Shown piece after piece: positions 33,038-41,854 of a stretch of 63,291 nucleotides of DNA. The DNA is taken from contig JBHAZV010000015.1 of the NCBI GenBank assembly GCA_041781135.1, forward strand, positions 1 through 63,291. Reading direction: 5' to 3'. The notes beneath the pieces were generated by a model. It worked only from the letters and a program-made list of their open reading frames with translations. It made no database searches and was not told where the DNA came from. The stretch is from JAUMXJ01 sp041781135. GTDB lineage: Bacteria; Bacillota; Clostridia; Peptostreptococcales; Acidaminobacteraceae. The translations under genes were made by a program, and so were the position numbers. Position 1 is the first letter of the stretch. Each line of letters opens with the position of its first letter.

Positions 33038-35374
33038 ATGAGTACACACGATTCAAAAGAAACAAATTTTAACATAAACACCTCGAACGATTCCTGCTGC
33101 TGCGGAACTCCGAGCACCGCTGCAAGCTGCTGCGCTGATTTTCCGAAGCGCGGACACATGCACGAGCACGGCAGTTGTTGCGATCACGAGCATCATAGCC
33201 GCCAGCAAGAGAGCGATCATTACAGCGACCATGAGCGCCATAATCATAGTCGCGAACATCAGCACGACAGCTGTTGCGATCACGAGCATAGTCACGAGCA
33301 TCAACACGGCAGTTGTTGCGATCACGAGCATAGTCGCAGGCATCAGCACCACGGATGCGACCACCAACACGAGCGCTGCAATCACGAACATCCTGACCGC
33401 AGGCACGACCATTCGGCCTGCTGCTGTACAGAAAACACCAAGCATGGCGGCACCGTTCTCGACGATATCGGCTGCAGCTGCGGAAGCTGCGCTGTCTCTG
33501 AATTGCAGGACAAGCCAAATTATTTAGGCGAGCTGCTCAAAAAAGTAAAACAAATCCCTGTTCTGCACAGAATAGGAACTTCGCTGATCTTGGCAGCGCT
33601 CGGATTTGTGCATCCGCTGTTTTTTATACTCTCCTACATTATTGCCGGGTCAAGGGTTGTGCTCACCTCTCTCAGCAGAATAAATCTCCTGGATGAACAT
33701 TTCCTTATGACTATCGCTTCGCTCGGAGCCATTGCAATAGGTGAATATCCTGAGGCGGCAGCGGTTATGATCCTATTCGAAATAGGCGAATACTTCACCG
33801 ACAGAGCTGTTGACAAATCCAAAAACGCGATATCCGGGCTGCTTGCGATGCGCCCTAAAAATATCACGCTGATAAGAGCCGGCAAGGAAATAGTTGCAGC
33901 GCCGGAAGATGCGCGTATAGGCGACACGCTGTTTGCAAAAGTCGGAGAGAGAATCGCGCTCGACGGCGTTATTATGTCCGAAAGGGCGGTAGTAGATAAT
34001 TCCGCGATTTCCGGTGAAAGCGTGCCTGTATCCTTGAAGCGCGGAGACCAGGTTTTTTCGGGGGCAGTAGTGTTGGAAAGTCCCGTAGTTTCAGAAGTTA
34101 CCCATCGTTTTGAAGATTCTACAATATCAAGGATAATAGCCTTAGTCGAAAATGCAAGGGAACGCAAGACACCTACCGAACAATTTATAACAAAATTTGC
34201 AAAAATATACACTCCGCTTGTGGTCGCAGCGGCAGTCGCAATGACCGCCATACCTACACTGCTGCTCGGAACAGATGTCTTTTCCGAATGGCTGCACAGA
34301 TCGCTAATTTTCCTTGTAGTGTCTTGCCCATGCGCTCTCGTAATTTCTGTACCTCTGAGCTATTTTGCCGGAATTGGCAAAGCTTCGTCACTCGGAGTGC
34401 TTTTTAAGGGTTCATCGTATCTCGAAGCGATATCGCACGCCGACAGGATTGTCTTTGATAAGACCGGCACCTTGACCACCGGCGAATTTAATGTACAGTG
34501 CACAAATATATCAGACGCTTCGCTATATCCGCTAATCTATGCAATTGAAAAGACTTCATCTCACCCGGCGGCGGCAGCCATAACAAGGCACATAGCGGAT
34601 GTAAGCTCCGCAGGCGTTATGCCACAGGCAAATATGTCCGAAAAGAATCCGACAGAAATTCGCGAAATGGCAGGAATAGGTCTTAATGCAAAATTCGCTG
34701 ACGGCACAGAGATTTCTATTGGAAATATTAAAATTTTTGAAAAATCCGCCAATGCTGCGGAAATATGTGCAAATTTGAATACCACAGCGGTATTTGTGGC
34801 AAAAAACGGGGAATATGCGGGGCATTTCGAGCTTGGCGATGCGCTTAGAGAGGATACAAAGCCCGCGATTGAAGCTATATCAAAAGATATGAAAATATCG
34901 CTGCTGTCCGGCGACAACAAATCCGTTACCAAGGCAGTCGCAGCAGAGCTCGGAATAGAACACTACGGCGCAGAACTTATGCCGGAACAAAAATATGAAA
35001 CTGTGCGAAATTTCGTAGAAAACGGCGAAATCGTCGTATTTGTAGGAGATGGAATAAACGACGCACCGGTGCTCGCGGGAGCTACAATAGGAATATCGAT
35101 GGGTCTCAGCGGCTCTGACGCTGCAATAGAAGCATCCGATGCCGTACTGATGAAACCAGGCATAAGCGCTATTCCAGATGTTGTAAAAATCGCAAGACTG
35201 ACAAAGCGCATTGTAAAACAGAATATAGCATTATCGCTTGGAATAAAAGCGGCAGTACTAACTCTAAGCGCATTTGGGCTTGCAAATATGTGGCTTGCAG
35301 TTATAGCGGATGTCGGCTCAGCGCTTACAGCAGTGCTAAACACGCTCAGAATTTCTAAAAACAGCAAAATTTAG
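33038..35374 (+). CDS. P1B-type Zn/Cd/Pb-exporting ATPase with long His/Cys-rich N-terminus
   Basis: A 778-residue heavy-metal pump. Residues 1 to about 160 are an extreme His/Cys/Asp/Glu-rich head with imperfect repeats such as SCCDHEHSHEHQHG, plus CCC and CSCGSC clusters; there is no classic heavy-metal-associated GMxCxxC domain. Then follow the transmembrane and catalytic parts: SGES loop, CPC in the membrane (VVSCPCALVIS), DKTGTLT phosphorylation site, SSHP, and GDGINDAPVL. Lys in LGIKAAVL and Asp in VIADVGSALTAVLNTLR match the metal site of ZntA-type (P1B-2) pumps. AGGAGG precedes ATG 33038. Confidence 0.95.
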   Translation: MSTHDSKETNFNINTSNDSCCCGTPSTAASCCADFPKRGHMHEHGSCCDHEHHSRQQESDHYSDHERHNHSREHQHDSCCDHEHSHEHQHGSCCDHEHSRRHQHHGCDHQHERCNHEHPDRRHDHSACCCTENTKHGGTVLDDIGCSCGSCAVSELQDKPNYLGELLKKVKQIPVLHRIGTSLILAALGFVHPLFFILSYIIAGSRVVLTSLSRINLLDEHFLMTIASLGAIAIGEYPEAAAVMILFEIGEYFTDRAVDKSKNAISGLLAMRPKNITLIRAGKEIVAAPEDARIGDTLFAKVGERIALDGVIMSERAVVDNSAISGESVPVSLKRGDQVFSGAVVLESPVVSEVTHRFEDSTISRIIALVENARERKTPTEQFITKFAKIYTPLVVAAAVAMTAIPTLLLGTDVFSEWLHRSLIFLVVSCPCALVISVPLSYFAGIGKASSLGVLFKGSSYLEAISHADRIVFDKTGTLTTGEFNVQCTNISDASLYPLIYAIEKTSSHPAAAAITRHIADVSSAGVMPQANMSEKNPTEIREMAGIGLNAKFADGTEISIGNIKIFEKSANAAEICANLNTTAVFVAKNGEYAGHFELGDALREDTKPAIEAISKDMKISLLSGDNKSVTKAVAAELGIEHYGAELMPEQKYETVRNFVENGEIVVFVGDGINDAPVLAGATIGISMGLSGSDAAIEASDAVLMKPGISAIPDVVKIARLTKRIVKQNIALSLGIKAAVLTLSAFGLANMWLAVIADVGSALTAVLNTLRISKNSKI

Positions 35375-35418
35375 ACATGCGGAAAGTCTGTCCGACCTTT
35401 GTAAAATCTATAAGAAAT

Positions 35419-35744
35419 GCGGCTTAGCCAATGCCTTGGCGGACTATCTGCAGCCGCATACATAGCTAAAAGCTTATGTATGTCAAAAGCGGCGAAGCCT
35501 GTCCGCACATATATAATTCATGGATTTGCGGCTTAGCCAATGCCTTGGCGGACTATCTGCAGCCGCTTGCAAGCTAAAAGCTTATATGTCAAAAGCGGCG
35601 AAGCCTGTCCGCACATATATAATTCATGGATTTGCGGCTTAGCCAATGCCTTGGCGGACTATCTGCAGCCGCATACATAGTTAAAAACTTATGTATGTCA
35701 AAAGCGGCGAAGCCTGTCCGCCAAGGCATTGGCTAAGCCGCAAA
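35419..35744. repeat. Three tandem hairpin elements of about 107 bases, the last closed into a 114-base palindrome
   Basis: Units begin at 35419, 35527 and 35633 with TGCGGCTTAGCCAATGCC. Each folds as GCGGAC..GCCGC..apical stem..GCGGC..GTCCGC; in unit 1 the hairpin is 35439-35506. The apical stem is AGCT-aaa-AGCT in units 1 and 2 but AGTT-aaa-AACT in unit 3, a compensatory pair change. Unit 3 has a 29-base perfect inverted repeat as outer arms (35631-35659 with 35716-35744); units 1 and 2 keep only the inner right arm and end with ACATATATAATTCATGGAT. No protein is encoded. It may be a mobile palindromic (REP or MITE-like) element or a set of structured RNAs. Confidence 0.9.
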
Positions 35745-35771
35745 TCCCACAAATTATATAAAATACTTTAA

Positions 35772-36290
35772 TTACTTCTTCGCACCTTTAAGCGCCTTAT
35801 CAACAGCCCTCAAAATTCCCTTAGTAGTCATAGTAGAGCCCGAAACAGCATCAATTCCATCTGTGCTCTGTTTCTCAATAATCAGCGCCGGAACATCATT
35901 AAAGGCCGCTTCGTAATACTGTTTGCCTACCTCGTTATGGCTGAGGCATTCCACCTTTGTAATAAAGCCGTCCTCAACTGTCACCTGCATTTTCAAACCA
36001 CCGGCATAACCAACCGCAGTTCCCGTATACACTCCGTCAATATATGCACCCTCGCCGCCCATATCGCTGTTAGAACCGCTTTCCGCGCTGCTATCGCTGC
36101 TTGTCACAGTATTATTGCCGCCATCGCCGACCCACGCAGTTTCCTTGCCGCCCGCCGTCACTTCACCACTATCAGACATGTATGCGATTCCGCTATCCTT
36201 TGCAGAAGCCTCTCCGCAAGCAGTAAGCACAAGCATTGTAACGAGTGCAATGCAAAATATCATTATTTTTGTCATTATTTTTTTTGTCAT
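35772..36290 (-). CDS. FMN-binding-domain lipoprotein (flavinylated electron carrier)
   Basis: A 172-residue lipoprotein: signal and lipobox MLVLTAC, a Ser/Gly/Asp-rich linker, then one FMN-binding domain (about 85-170) with DGVYTGTAVGYAGG and the flavinylation motif DAVSGSTMTTKG, in which a threonine receives FMN from ApbE in known cases. Such surface flavoproteins carry electrons outward, as in extracellular electron transfer. It overlaps the membrane reductase gene by one base, and is the third gene of the Fur-controlled operon. Confidence 0.92.
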   Translation of the reverse strand: MTKKIMTKIMIFCIALVTMLVLTACGEASAKDSGIAYMSDSGEVTAGGKETAWVGDGGNNTVTSSDSSAESGSNSDMGGEGAYIDGVYTGTAVGYAGGLKMQVTVEDGFITKVECLSHNEVGKQYYEAAFNDVPALIIEKQSTDGIDAVSGSTMTTKGILRAVDKALKGAKK

Positions 36291-36964
36291 TATTTCTGTA
36301 AAACCTCCATATCACCAAAGCATTTCCGTATCCGCAGCGCAAGATACATGCCAAATACCGCAAAATACGCGCAAAGATCCAATAAAGATCCGCTAATAAA
36401 CGCATGTATTAAAAAACCATGCAAAAACATCAAAAAATACACAACATACGCCAAACGCTGCAGGCGTTTCCAATGATCCGGTCTGATCCTGCGCCGAACA
36501 GTTATGTAAGAAGTCGCCCATAGCGGCAGCACCAATGCATACGATAATAGCGCCGTGCACAAAAGCATCAGTTCCAGTGGCTCAAGCATCGGATTTCTGA
36601 TAAACCCGACAGTATACACAACCACATGAGCGCCTATCAGTACGCTTCCAATAATTGACAGTTCCATTCGTACGCTGATCAGCCTTTTACCAAGGATATG
36701 CCGCGGACCAAGCGCTCCGGCAAACATCACTACGACAAAAATTGCTGTAGGAAGCGCCCCTTTAACAAACAACCTCTCAAAAATCGCAGCCAATGTCTCA
36801 AAATTCTCATACAGCACATACCTCACATCCGACAGCGCATAGACCACAATCCCAAAAAATAAGACATAGGAAAGGGCATACAGCCCCGTCCTATGTCTCC
36901 TTATAAAATCAGGAAATATGAACACAAGCAGCACCACTGCAAGCGCAGATAAAATCAAATTCAT
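36290..36964 (-). CDS. Ferric reductase-like heme b membrane protein
   Basis: A 224-residue protein with about six hydrophobic helices of the ferric reductase-like transmembrane (MsrQ/YedZ-like) type. Histidines that could hold heme are in IGAHVVVYTVGF and FLMFLHGFLIHAF; RPDHWKRLQRLAYVVYFLM is the typical loop before the last heme helix. With the FMN lipoprotein it could pass electrons across the membrane to outside metal. It lies between the FMN-binding gene and a metal/heme binding lipoprotein in one operon. Confidence 0.85.
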   Translation of the reverse strand: MNLILSALAVVLLVFIFPDFIRRHRTGLYALSYVLFFGIVVYALSDVRYVLYENFETLAAIFERLFVKGALPTAIFVVVMFAGALGPRHILGKRLISVRMELSIIGSVLIGAHVVVYTVGFIRNPMLEPLELMLLCTALLSYALVLPLWATSYITVRRRIRPDHWKRLQRLAYVVYFLMFLHGFLIHAFISGSLLDLCAYFAVFGMYLALRIRKCFGDMEVLQK

Positions 36965-36974
36965 TCCCGGACTG

Positions 36975-38081
36975 TTACCTCGAAAGGATGTCTGTCAGAT
37001 TCTCCAAACCGTTTATCGCCCCAGGGAACGAAATAATAAATCCATGATGATCTATTACGTCGAACCTCTGGTTTTTTACCATCACAGAGTCCTCACCATA
37101 AGCCGTCTTGATCTCCTCAGTAATCTTTGCGATAGCTGCGTCTTTAGCTTCTTTATCGCCCTTTATTCTAACCATGATCACAAACGCCTCAGCGCCTGCA
37201 TCTTTTAGCGCCTGAACTCCCGGAGATGCGTAATTACCAGTCTTATCCGCCTCACCTTCAAAATTCATGCCAGCTGCGACATTTTCAGCTCCCGCAAGCT
37301 CGATCAAATTATTCTGAATATTGTCGCCCGCGCCGAGCACAAATTCCCCATCTTTTGTAATAGTCACCACTGCAACCTTTTTTGCTGACGACTCATCCAC
37401 AAGATTAGCCGCATCGATGACTCTGTGCACCAGAGTGTGGATATTTTCAGCAGCCGCTTCTTCAGTTCCAAACAGCGCTGCAAGCAATCCAACGTTCTTG
37501 AGCACGCCCTCATAGGTAGTTGCAGCCGGAATTTCCAAAACCTTTGCTCCTATTTCTTCAATAACAGCCGCAAGCCCCTCAACCTTTCCAATCGCCTCCG
37601 CACTTGCAAACACTACTACAGGCTTAAGCTCGCGTATTAGATCAAAATTATAATTCCCGTCGTGATCCGTAAAAAGCTTGCTCGCCGAGAGAGTTTCTTC
37701 CGGTATATGGTGATTATCAGGCAATGCGACCACAGGCGCACCAGCCTGCAAAAGATACATACTATCCACCCAGCTGAGCGCTATGACAGAACTCTGAACC
37801 GCATCTACTCCAAACACAGACTTCGCTTCTTCGAAGCTCGGAATAAACGAATCTATGCTCGCGTGCCCATGTCCATGCCCATCCTCGCCAGCTTCGGAGC
37901 TTGTCGCGGAAGTAGTAGTTTCCGTGTCTGATCCCACAGTCGTATCCGCTGTCGTATCAGCAGTTGTGCTTGGTGAGTCGGAAACTGCGGATGGCGTGGT
38001 CGTAGTTGTAGTCTGACCGCCGCACGCAACCAGCGAAAACACCAAAATCATTGATAGTAGTACTGAAAAAATCTTTTTCAT
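36975..38081 (-). CDS. ABC transporter substrate-binding lipoprotein (iron siderophore/heme/cobalamin type)
   Basis: A 368-residue lipoprotein: lipobox SLVAC, a Thr/Ser-rich linker, a short His-rich HGHGHAS, and a periplasmic-binding fold like BtuF/FepB proteins (VVALPDNHHIPEE, PVVVFASAEAIGKVEGL, GAGDNIQNNLIELAGAENVA). The ligand is not certain; iron-siderophore or heme is favoured by the Fur box. The matching permease and ATPase are not in the window. First gene of the operon with AGGAG upstream. Confidence 0.9.
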   Translation of the reverse strand: MKKIFSVLLSMILVFSLVACGGQTTTTTTPSAVSDSPSTTADTTADTTVGSDTETTTSATSSEAGEDGHGHGHASIDSFIPSFEEAKSVFGVDAVQSSVIALSWVDSMYLLQAGAPVVALPDNHHIPEETLSASKLFTDHDGNYNFDLIRELKPVVVFASAEAIGKVEGLAAVIEEIGAKVLEIPAATTYEGVLKNVGLLAALFGTEEAAAENIHTLVHRVIDAANLVDESSAKKVAVVTITKDGEFVLGAGDNIQNNLIELAGAENVAAGMNFEGEADKTGNYASPGVQALKDAGAEAFVIMVRIKGDKEAKDAAIAKITEEIKTAYGEDSVMVKNQRFDVIDHHGFIISFPGAINGLENLTDILSR

Positions 38082-38126
38082 TACTGTTCTCCTTTTGTTT
38101 TTTTGCCTAAAAAATGTTGGCGTGTT

Positions 38127-38155
38127 ATCTTAACCTAATTGAGAATAATTATCAA
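38127..38155 (-). promoter_or_regulatory. Fur box and promoter of the iron operon
   Basis: On the minus strand TTGATA (38155-38150) and TAAGAT (38132-38127) are 17 bases apart. The bases TGAGAATAATTATCA (38140-38154) match the 7-1-7 Fur consensus TGATAATNATTATCA in all but one position and cover the -35, so iron-loaded Fur should block transcription. Confidence 0.88.
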
Positions 38156-38260
38156 CAGCGATTTTGTTAAAATTTGTGCCATTAAGTGCAAATATCGCCG
38201 CATATTTTCTCTATTTACGGACTTTCATACTAATCCCGACCCCGCTGGCAGCGTTTCGAA

Positions 38261-38289
38261 TTGACAAAAATCAAAGAGTATGATAAACT
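38261..38289 (+). promoter_or_regulatory. Promoter of a non-coding RNA
   Basis: TTGACA (38261-38266) and TAAACT (38284-38289) with 17-base spacing. No coding frame follows on this strand before the tuf terminator. Confidence 0.75.
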
Positions 38290-38293
38290 TTGG

Positions 38294-38462
38294 TAACAAA
38301 TTCTGAGAGTATGGTGTGGGAATTATTAACAATCGTTTAACATTGTCGTTCTTGCTCTCTGCCTGCGCAAGGGGAGAAAATGCCGGTGCAACTTCCGCAT
38401 TCTTTCACCCACTAAATTAATTTATTGTAATCAAATTCTATCACGATCCATAAAATTTGTTA
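38294..38462 (+). ncRNA. Rod-shaped non-coding RNA, 6S RNA candidate
   Basis: Starting near the predicted transcript start, the two ends pair over a long irregular helix: 38294-38302 with 38454-38462 (9 of 9), 38310-38314 with 38448-38452, 38316-38318 with 38442-38444, 38320-38324 with 38434-38438 and 38325-38333 with 38424-38431 (one bulge). A less paired middle leads to an inner part with TTGC-GCAA and TGCCGG-CCGCA hairpins. The length of about 170 bases, the rod with a central opening and the lone promoter fit 6S RNA, the RNA polymerase-binding RNA. Part of the inside (GGGGAGAAAATGCCGGTGCAAC) recalls a cobalamin riboswitch, but the B12 box is missing and no gene follows. The RNA is well supported; the family is not proven. 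Confidence 0.55.
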
Positions 38463-38482
38463 ATCCGCTCTTTGCGGCAAAC

Positions 38483-38507
38483 AAAAACTCCGCCTTTACG
38501 GCGGAGT
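38483..38507 (-). terminator. Terminator of the str operon after tuf
   Basis: ACTCCGCC and GGCGGAGT pair around a 5-base loop, followed on the minus strand by TTTTTGTTT. It stands about 25 bases behind the tuf stop. Confidence 0.92.
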
Positions 38508-38530
38508 AAATTGTGTTAAATATTTTACAA

Positions 38531-39721
38531 TTATTCGAGAATCTTAATAACGGCGCCCGCTCCAACTGTTCTGCCGCCTTCGCGGATAGAGAATCGGAGA
38601 CCTTCTTCGATAGCGATCGGAGAAATAAGGCTGATTGTCATTTCGATATTATCGCCCGGCATGCACATTTCTACGCCCTCAGCAAATTCGATAGAACCTG
38701 TAACGTCTGTTGTCCTGAAGAAGAACTGAGGTCTGTAACCCTTGAAGAATGGAGTGTGACGCCCGCCTTCTTCTTTCTTGAGAACATAAACCTGAGCTTC
38801 GAATTTTGTATGAGGCTTAACTGAACCCGGTTTAGCAAGAACCTGTCCTCTTTCGATTTCGTTTCTCTGGACGCCGCGGAGGAGAAGTCCGAGGTTATCG
38901 CCCGCACGACCTTCGTCGACCAATTTATGGAACATTTCTACGCCTGTAACGACAACTTTTCTTGTTTCTTCCTTGAGACCGACGATTTCAACCTCGTCAG
39001 AAACCTTGATAACGCCTCTTTCTACACGGCCGGTAGCAACGGTACCGCGACCTGTGATTGAGAATACGTCTTCGACAGGCATAAGGAAAGGCTTGTCTGT
39101 CTCTCTCTGAGGTTCAGGGATGTATCCGTCAATGATTTCGAAAAGTTCTACAATCTTTTTAGCCCACTCTGCATCGCCTTCGAGCGCCTTAAGAGCAGAA
39201 CCTCTGATGATTGGAGTGGTATCAGCAGGGAACTCGTAGTATTCGAGCGCTTCTCTGATTTCCATTTCAACGAGTTCGAGCATTTCTTCATCTTCGACAG
39301 CATCGCACTTATTCATAAATACTACGATGTAAGGAACGCCAACCTGTCTTGAAAGAAGGATGTGCTCTTTTGTCTGAGGCATAACACCGTCAGTAGCCGC
39401 AACAACGAGGATAGATCCGTCCATCTGCGCTGCACCTGTGATCATGTTCTTAACATAGTCAGCGTGGCCTGGGCAGTCTACATGCGCATAGTGTCTCTTT
39501 GGTGTTTCATACTCTACATGCGATGTAGAAATTGTAATACCTCTTTCCTTTTCCTCAGGTGTTTTGTCGATCTTGTCAAAGTCTACCTTTTCACCAGTGC
39601 CGTATGTTTCATGGAGAACCTTTGTGATAGCAGCGGTAAGAGTTGTTTTACCGTGGTCAACGTGTCCAATGGTTCCGATGTTTACATGCGGCTTGGTTCT
39701 TTCAAATTTTTGTTTTGCCAT
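38531..39721 (-). CDS. tuf: Elongation factor Tu
   Basis: EF-Tu (396 aa) carries aminoacyl-tRNA to the ribosome. GHVDHGKT (G1), RGITIST (G2), DCPGHADY (G3) and NKCD (G4) are all intact, and the C-terminal beta barrels are complete to VGAGAVIKILE. Last gene of the str operon, 13 bases after fusA, followed by a strong terminator. Confidence 0.98.
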   Translation of the reverse strand: MAKQKFERTKPHVNIGTIGHVDHGKTTLTAAITKVLHETYGTGEKVDFDKIDKTPEEKERGITISTSHVEYETPKRHYAHVDCPGHADYVKNMITGAAQMDGSILVVAATDGVMPQTKEHILLSRQVGVPYIVVFMNKCDAVEDEEMLELVEMEIREALEYYEFPADTTPIIRGSALKALEGDAEWAKKIVELFEIIDGYIPEPQRETDKPFLMPVEDVFSITGRGTVATGRVERGVIKVSDEVEIVGLKEETRKVVVTGVEMFHKLVDEGRAGDNLGLLLRGVQRNEIERGQVLAKPGSVKPHTKFEAQVYVLKKEEGGRHTPFFKGYRPQFFFRTTDVTGSIEFAEGVEMCMPGDNIEMTISLISPIAIEEGLRFSIREGGRTVGAGAVIKILE

Positions 39722-39734
39722 TTTTTCCTCCTAA

Positions 39735-41801
39735 TTACTTCTTACCTTGGATTTCATCCGATATATTTTTTGGTACCTGCTCATAGTGGCTGAAGAGCAT
39801 AGAATATGTTCCTCTACCCTGTGAAGCCGACCTTAGTGATGTTGCATAACCGAACATTTCTGCCAGCGGCACAAATGCCCTTATAACCTGTGCTCCCTGC
39901 ACAATTTCGATGCCGTCAAGCCTTCCTCTTCTGGAGTTGATATCGCCCATTACATCGCCGAAGTATTCTTCCGGTACGGTGATCTCGATCTTCATAACAG
40001 GCTCAAGCAGCACAGGTGCGCCCTTAGCCATGGCCTCCTTGAAAGCCATAGATGCAGCAAGCTTAAACGCCATTTCTGAGGAGTCGACTTCATGATACGA
40101 ACCATCGTACAGATTTGCAGCCACGTCTACTACCTCGAAACCGCCAAGTATGCCGGATTTCATAGCGCCCTGGATACCGTCATCGATAGCGCGGAAGTAT
40201 TCCTTTGGAACTGTACCGCCGGCGACAGTCGACTGGAACGCATAGCCCTTGCCCGGCTCCTGCGGAGTAAATATAATCTTGACATGACCGTACTGTCCGC
40301 GTCCGCCCGACTGCTTTGCATACTTGTAATCGACATTCGCCTCTTTTGTAATGGTCTCTTTATAAGCCACCTGTGGCGCTCCGATATTGGCCTCGACCTT
40401 GAATTCCCTTAAAAGTCTGTCCACGATGATTTCAAGATGCAGCTCGCCCATTCCCGCAATGATTACCTGACCGGTATCTTCGTCTGTATATGCTCTGAAA
40501 GTCGGATCCTCCTCCGCAAGCTTCGAGAGAGCAATACCCATTTTTTCCTGACCCGCTCTTGTCTTAGGTTCTATGGCGACCCTTATGACAGGTTCCGGGA
40601 ACTCCATCGATTCGAGTACGATCTCGTGGTCCGGATCACAGAGAGTATCCCCTGTTGTAGTATACTTCAATCCAACTGCTGCCGCAATATCTCCAGAATA
40701 AACTTCTTCGATTTCTTCCCTCTTGTTTGCGTGCATCTGCAGTATGCGGCCAATGCGTTCTTTTTTGTCTTTAGTCGAGTTCTGAACATACGAGCCCGAT
40801 GTCAGATGTCCTGAATAAACCCTAAAGAATGTGAGTCTACCTACATACGGGTCTGTCATAACCTTGAATGCGAGTGACGAGAACGGCGCCGAGTCATCGG
40901 AAACACGTTCAACCACTTTCTCATTTCGGTCAGTACCTGTGATTGCAGGGATGTCAGTAGGCGCAGGCATGTAATCGACAACAGCGTCAAGCAGCTTCTG
41001 AACGCCCTTGTTCTTGTACGAAGAACCGCAGATCACCGGAACTATCATATTGCTTATAGTCGCCTTTCTGATAACAGCCTTGAGACTTTCTATCGAAAGC
41101 TCTTCGCCATTGAGGTACTTATCGAGCAATTCCTCATCCAGCTCCGCAACGGATTCAAGCAAGCTGTGCCTGTATTCTTCGGTGATATCCTTCAATTCTG
41201 CAGGTATATCCAGACAATCTATCTGGTTGCCGAGGTTGTCCCTGTAGAAATACGCCTTCATCTCCAGAAGGTCGATAATACCCTCGAACTTGTCTTCGCT
41301 GCCTATCGGAAGCTGGAGCGGAACAGCGTTTGCCCTCAGCCTCTCTTTCATCATGCGAATGACCCTGAAAAAGTCCGCGCCTGTAATATCCATTTTATTG
41401 ACGAACGCAAGCCTTGGAACGCCATATTTATCGGCCTGACGCCAGACTGCTTCTGACTGTGGCTCTACGCCGCCTTTTGCACAGAATACCGAGACTGCGC
41501 CGTCAAGTACCCTGAGCGACCTTTCTACTTCAACAGTGAAGTCAACATGGCCCGGCGTGTCAATAATATTTATCCTTCTGCCCTTCCAAACAGCAGTCGT
41601 AGCAGCAGATGTGATTGTTATTCCTCTCTCCTGCTCCTGCTCCATCCAGTCCATTGTGGCACTGCCGTCGTGGGTTTCGCCAATCTTGTAATTGATCCCT
41701 GTGTAGTAGAGGATTCTTTCGGTCGTAGTAGTCTTACCGGCGTCGATGTGAGCCATGATACCGATATTTCTGGTATTTTCCAGAGAATAAGACCTACCCA
41801 T
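39735..41801 (-). CDS. fusA: Elongation factor G
   Basis: EF-G (688 aa) is the translocation GTPase. GIMAHIDAGKTTTTERILYYTG, DTPGHVDFTVEVERSLRVLDGAV and VNKMDITGADF are present, and domains II-V are complete, ending ATSLRSASQGRGTYSMLFSHYEQVP. It follows rpsG by 53 bases and has AAGGAGG upstream. Confidence 0.98.
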   Translation of the reverse strand: MGRSYSLENTRNIGIMAHIDAGKTTTTERILYYTGINYKIGETHDGSATMDWMEQEQERGITITSAATTAVWKGRRINIIDTPGHVDFTVEVERSLRVLDGAVSVFCAKGGVEPQSEAVWRQADKYGVPRLAFVNKMDITGADFFRVIRMMKERLRANAVPLQLPIGSEDKFEGIIDLLEMKAYFYRDNLGNQIDCLDIPAELKDITEEYRHSLLESVAELDEELLDKYLNGEELSIESLKAVIRKATISNMIVPVICGSSYKNKGVQKLLDAVVDYMPAPTDIPAITGTDRNEKVVERVSDDSAPFSSLAFKVMTDPYVGRLTFFRVYSGHLTSGSYVQNSTKDKKERIGRILQMHANKREEIEEVYSGDIAAAVGLKYTTTGDTLCDPDHEIVLESMEFPEPVIRVAIEPKTRAGQEKMGIALSKLAEEDPTFRAYTDEDTGQVIIAGMGELHLEIIVDRLLREFKVEANIGAPQVAYKETITKEANVDYKYAKQSGGRGQYGHVKIIFTPQEPGKGYAFQSTVAGGTVPKEYFRAIDDGIQGAMKSGILGGFEVVDVAANLYDGSYHEVDSSEMAFKLAASMAFKEAMAKGAPVLLEPVMKIEITVPEEYFGDVMGDINSRRGRLDGIEIVQGAQVIRAFVPLAEMFGYATSLRSASQGRGTYSMLFSHYEQVPKNISDEIQGKK

Positions 41802-41854
41802 TTTTCCTCCTTAAAATTGTATCCGCAGAGCGCTCAAATGACGAGCGCCCCGAA

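Noticed and set aside
33053..33518. Long minus-strand frames opposite the His-rich head of the metal ATPase
   Set aside because: They come from the repeat codons of the His/Cys/Asp/Glu head read backwards; low complexity and no start signals.
35419..35744. CRISPR array
   Set aside because: Units of about 107 bases differ in length, are joined without unique spacers, and no cas genes are near.
38294..38462. Cobalamin riboswitch
   Set aside because: Some core-like bases (GGGGAG..GCCGGTGCAAC..CCCAC) are present, but the B12 box is missing, the order is poor and no gene lies downstream on that strand. Kept only as an alternative for the ncRNA.
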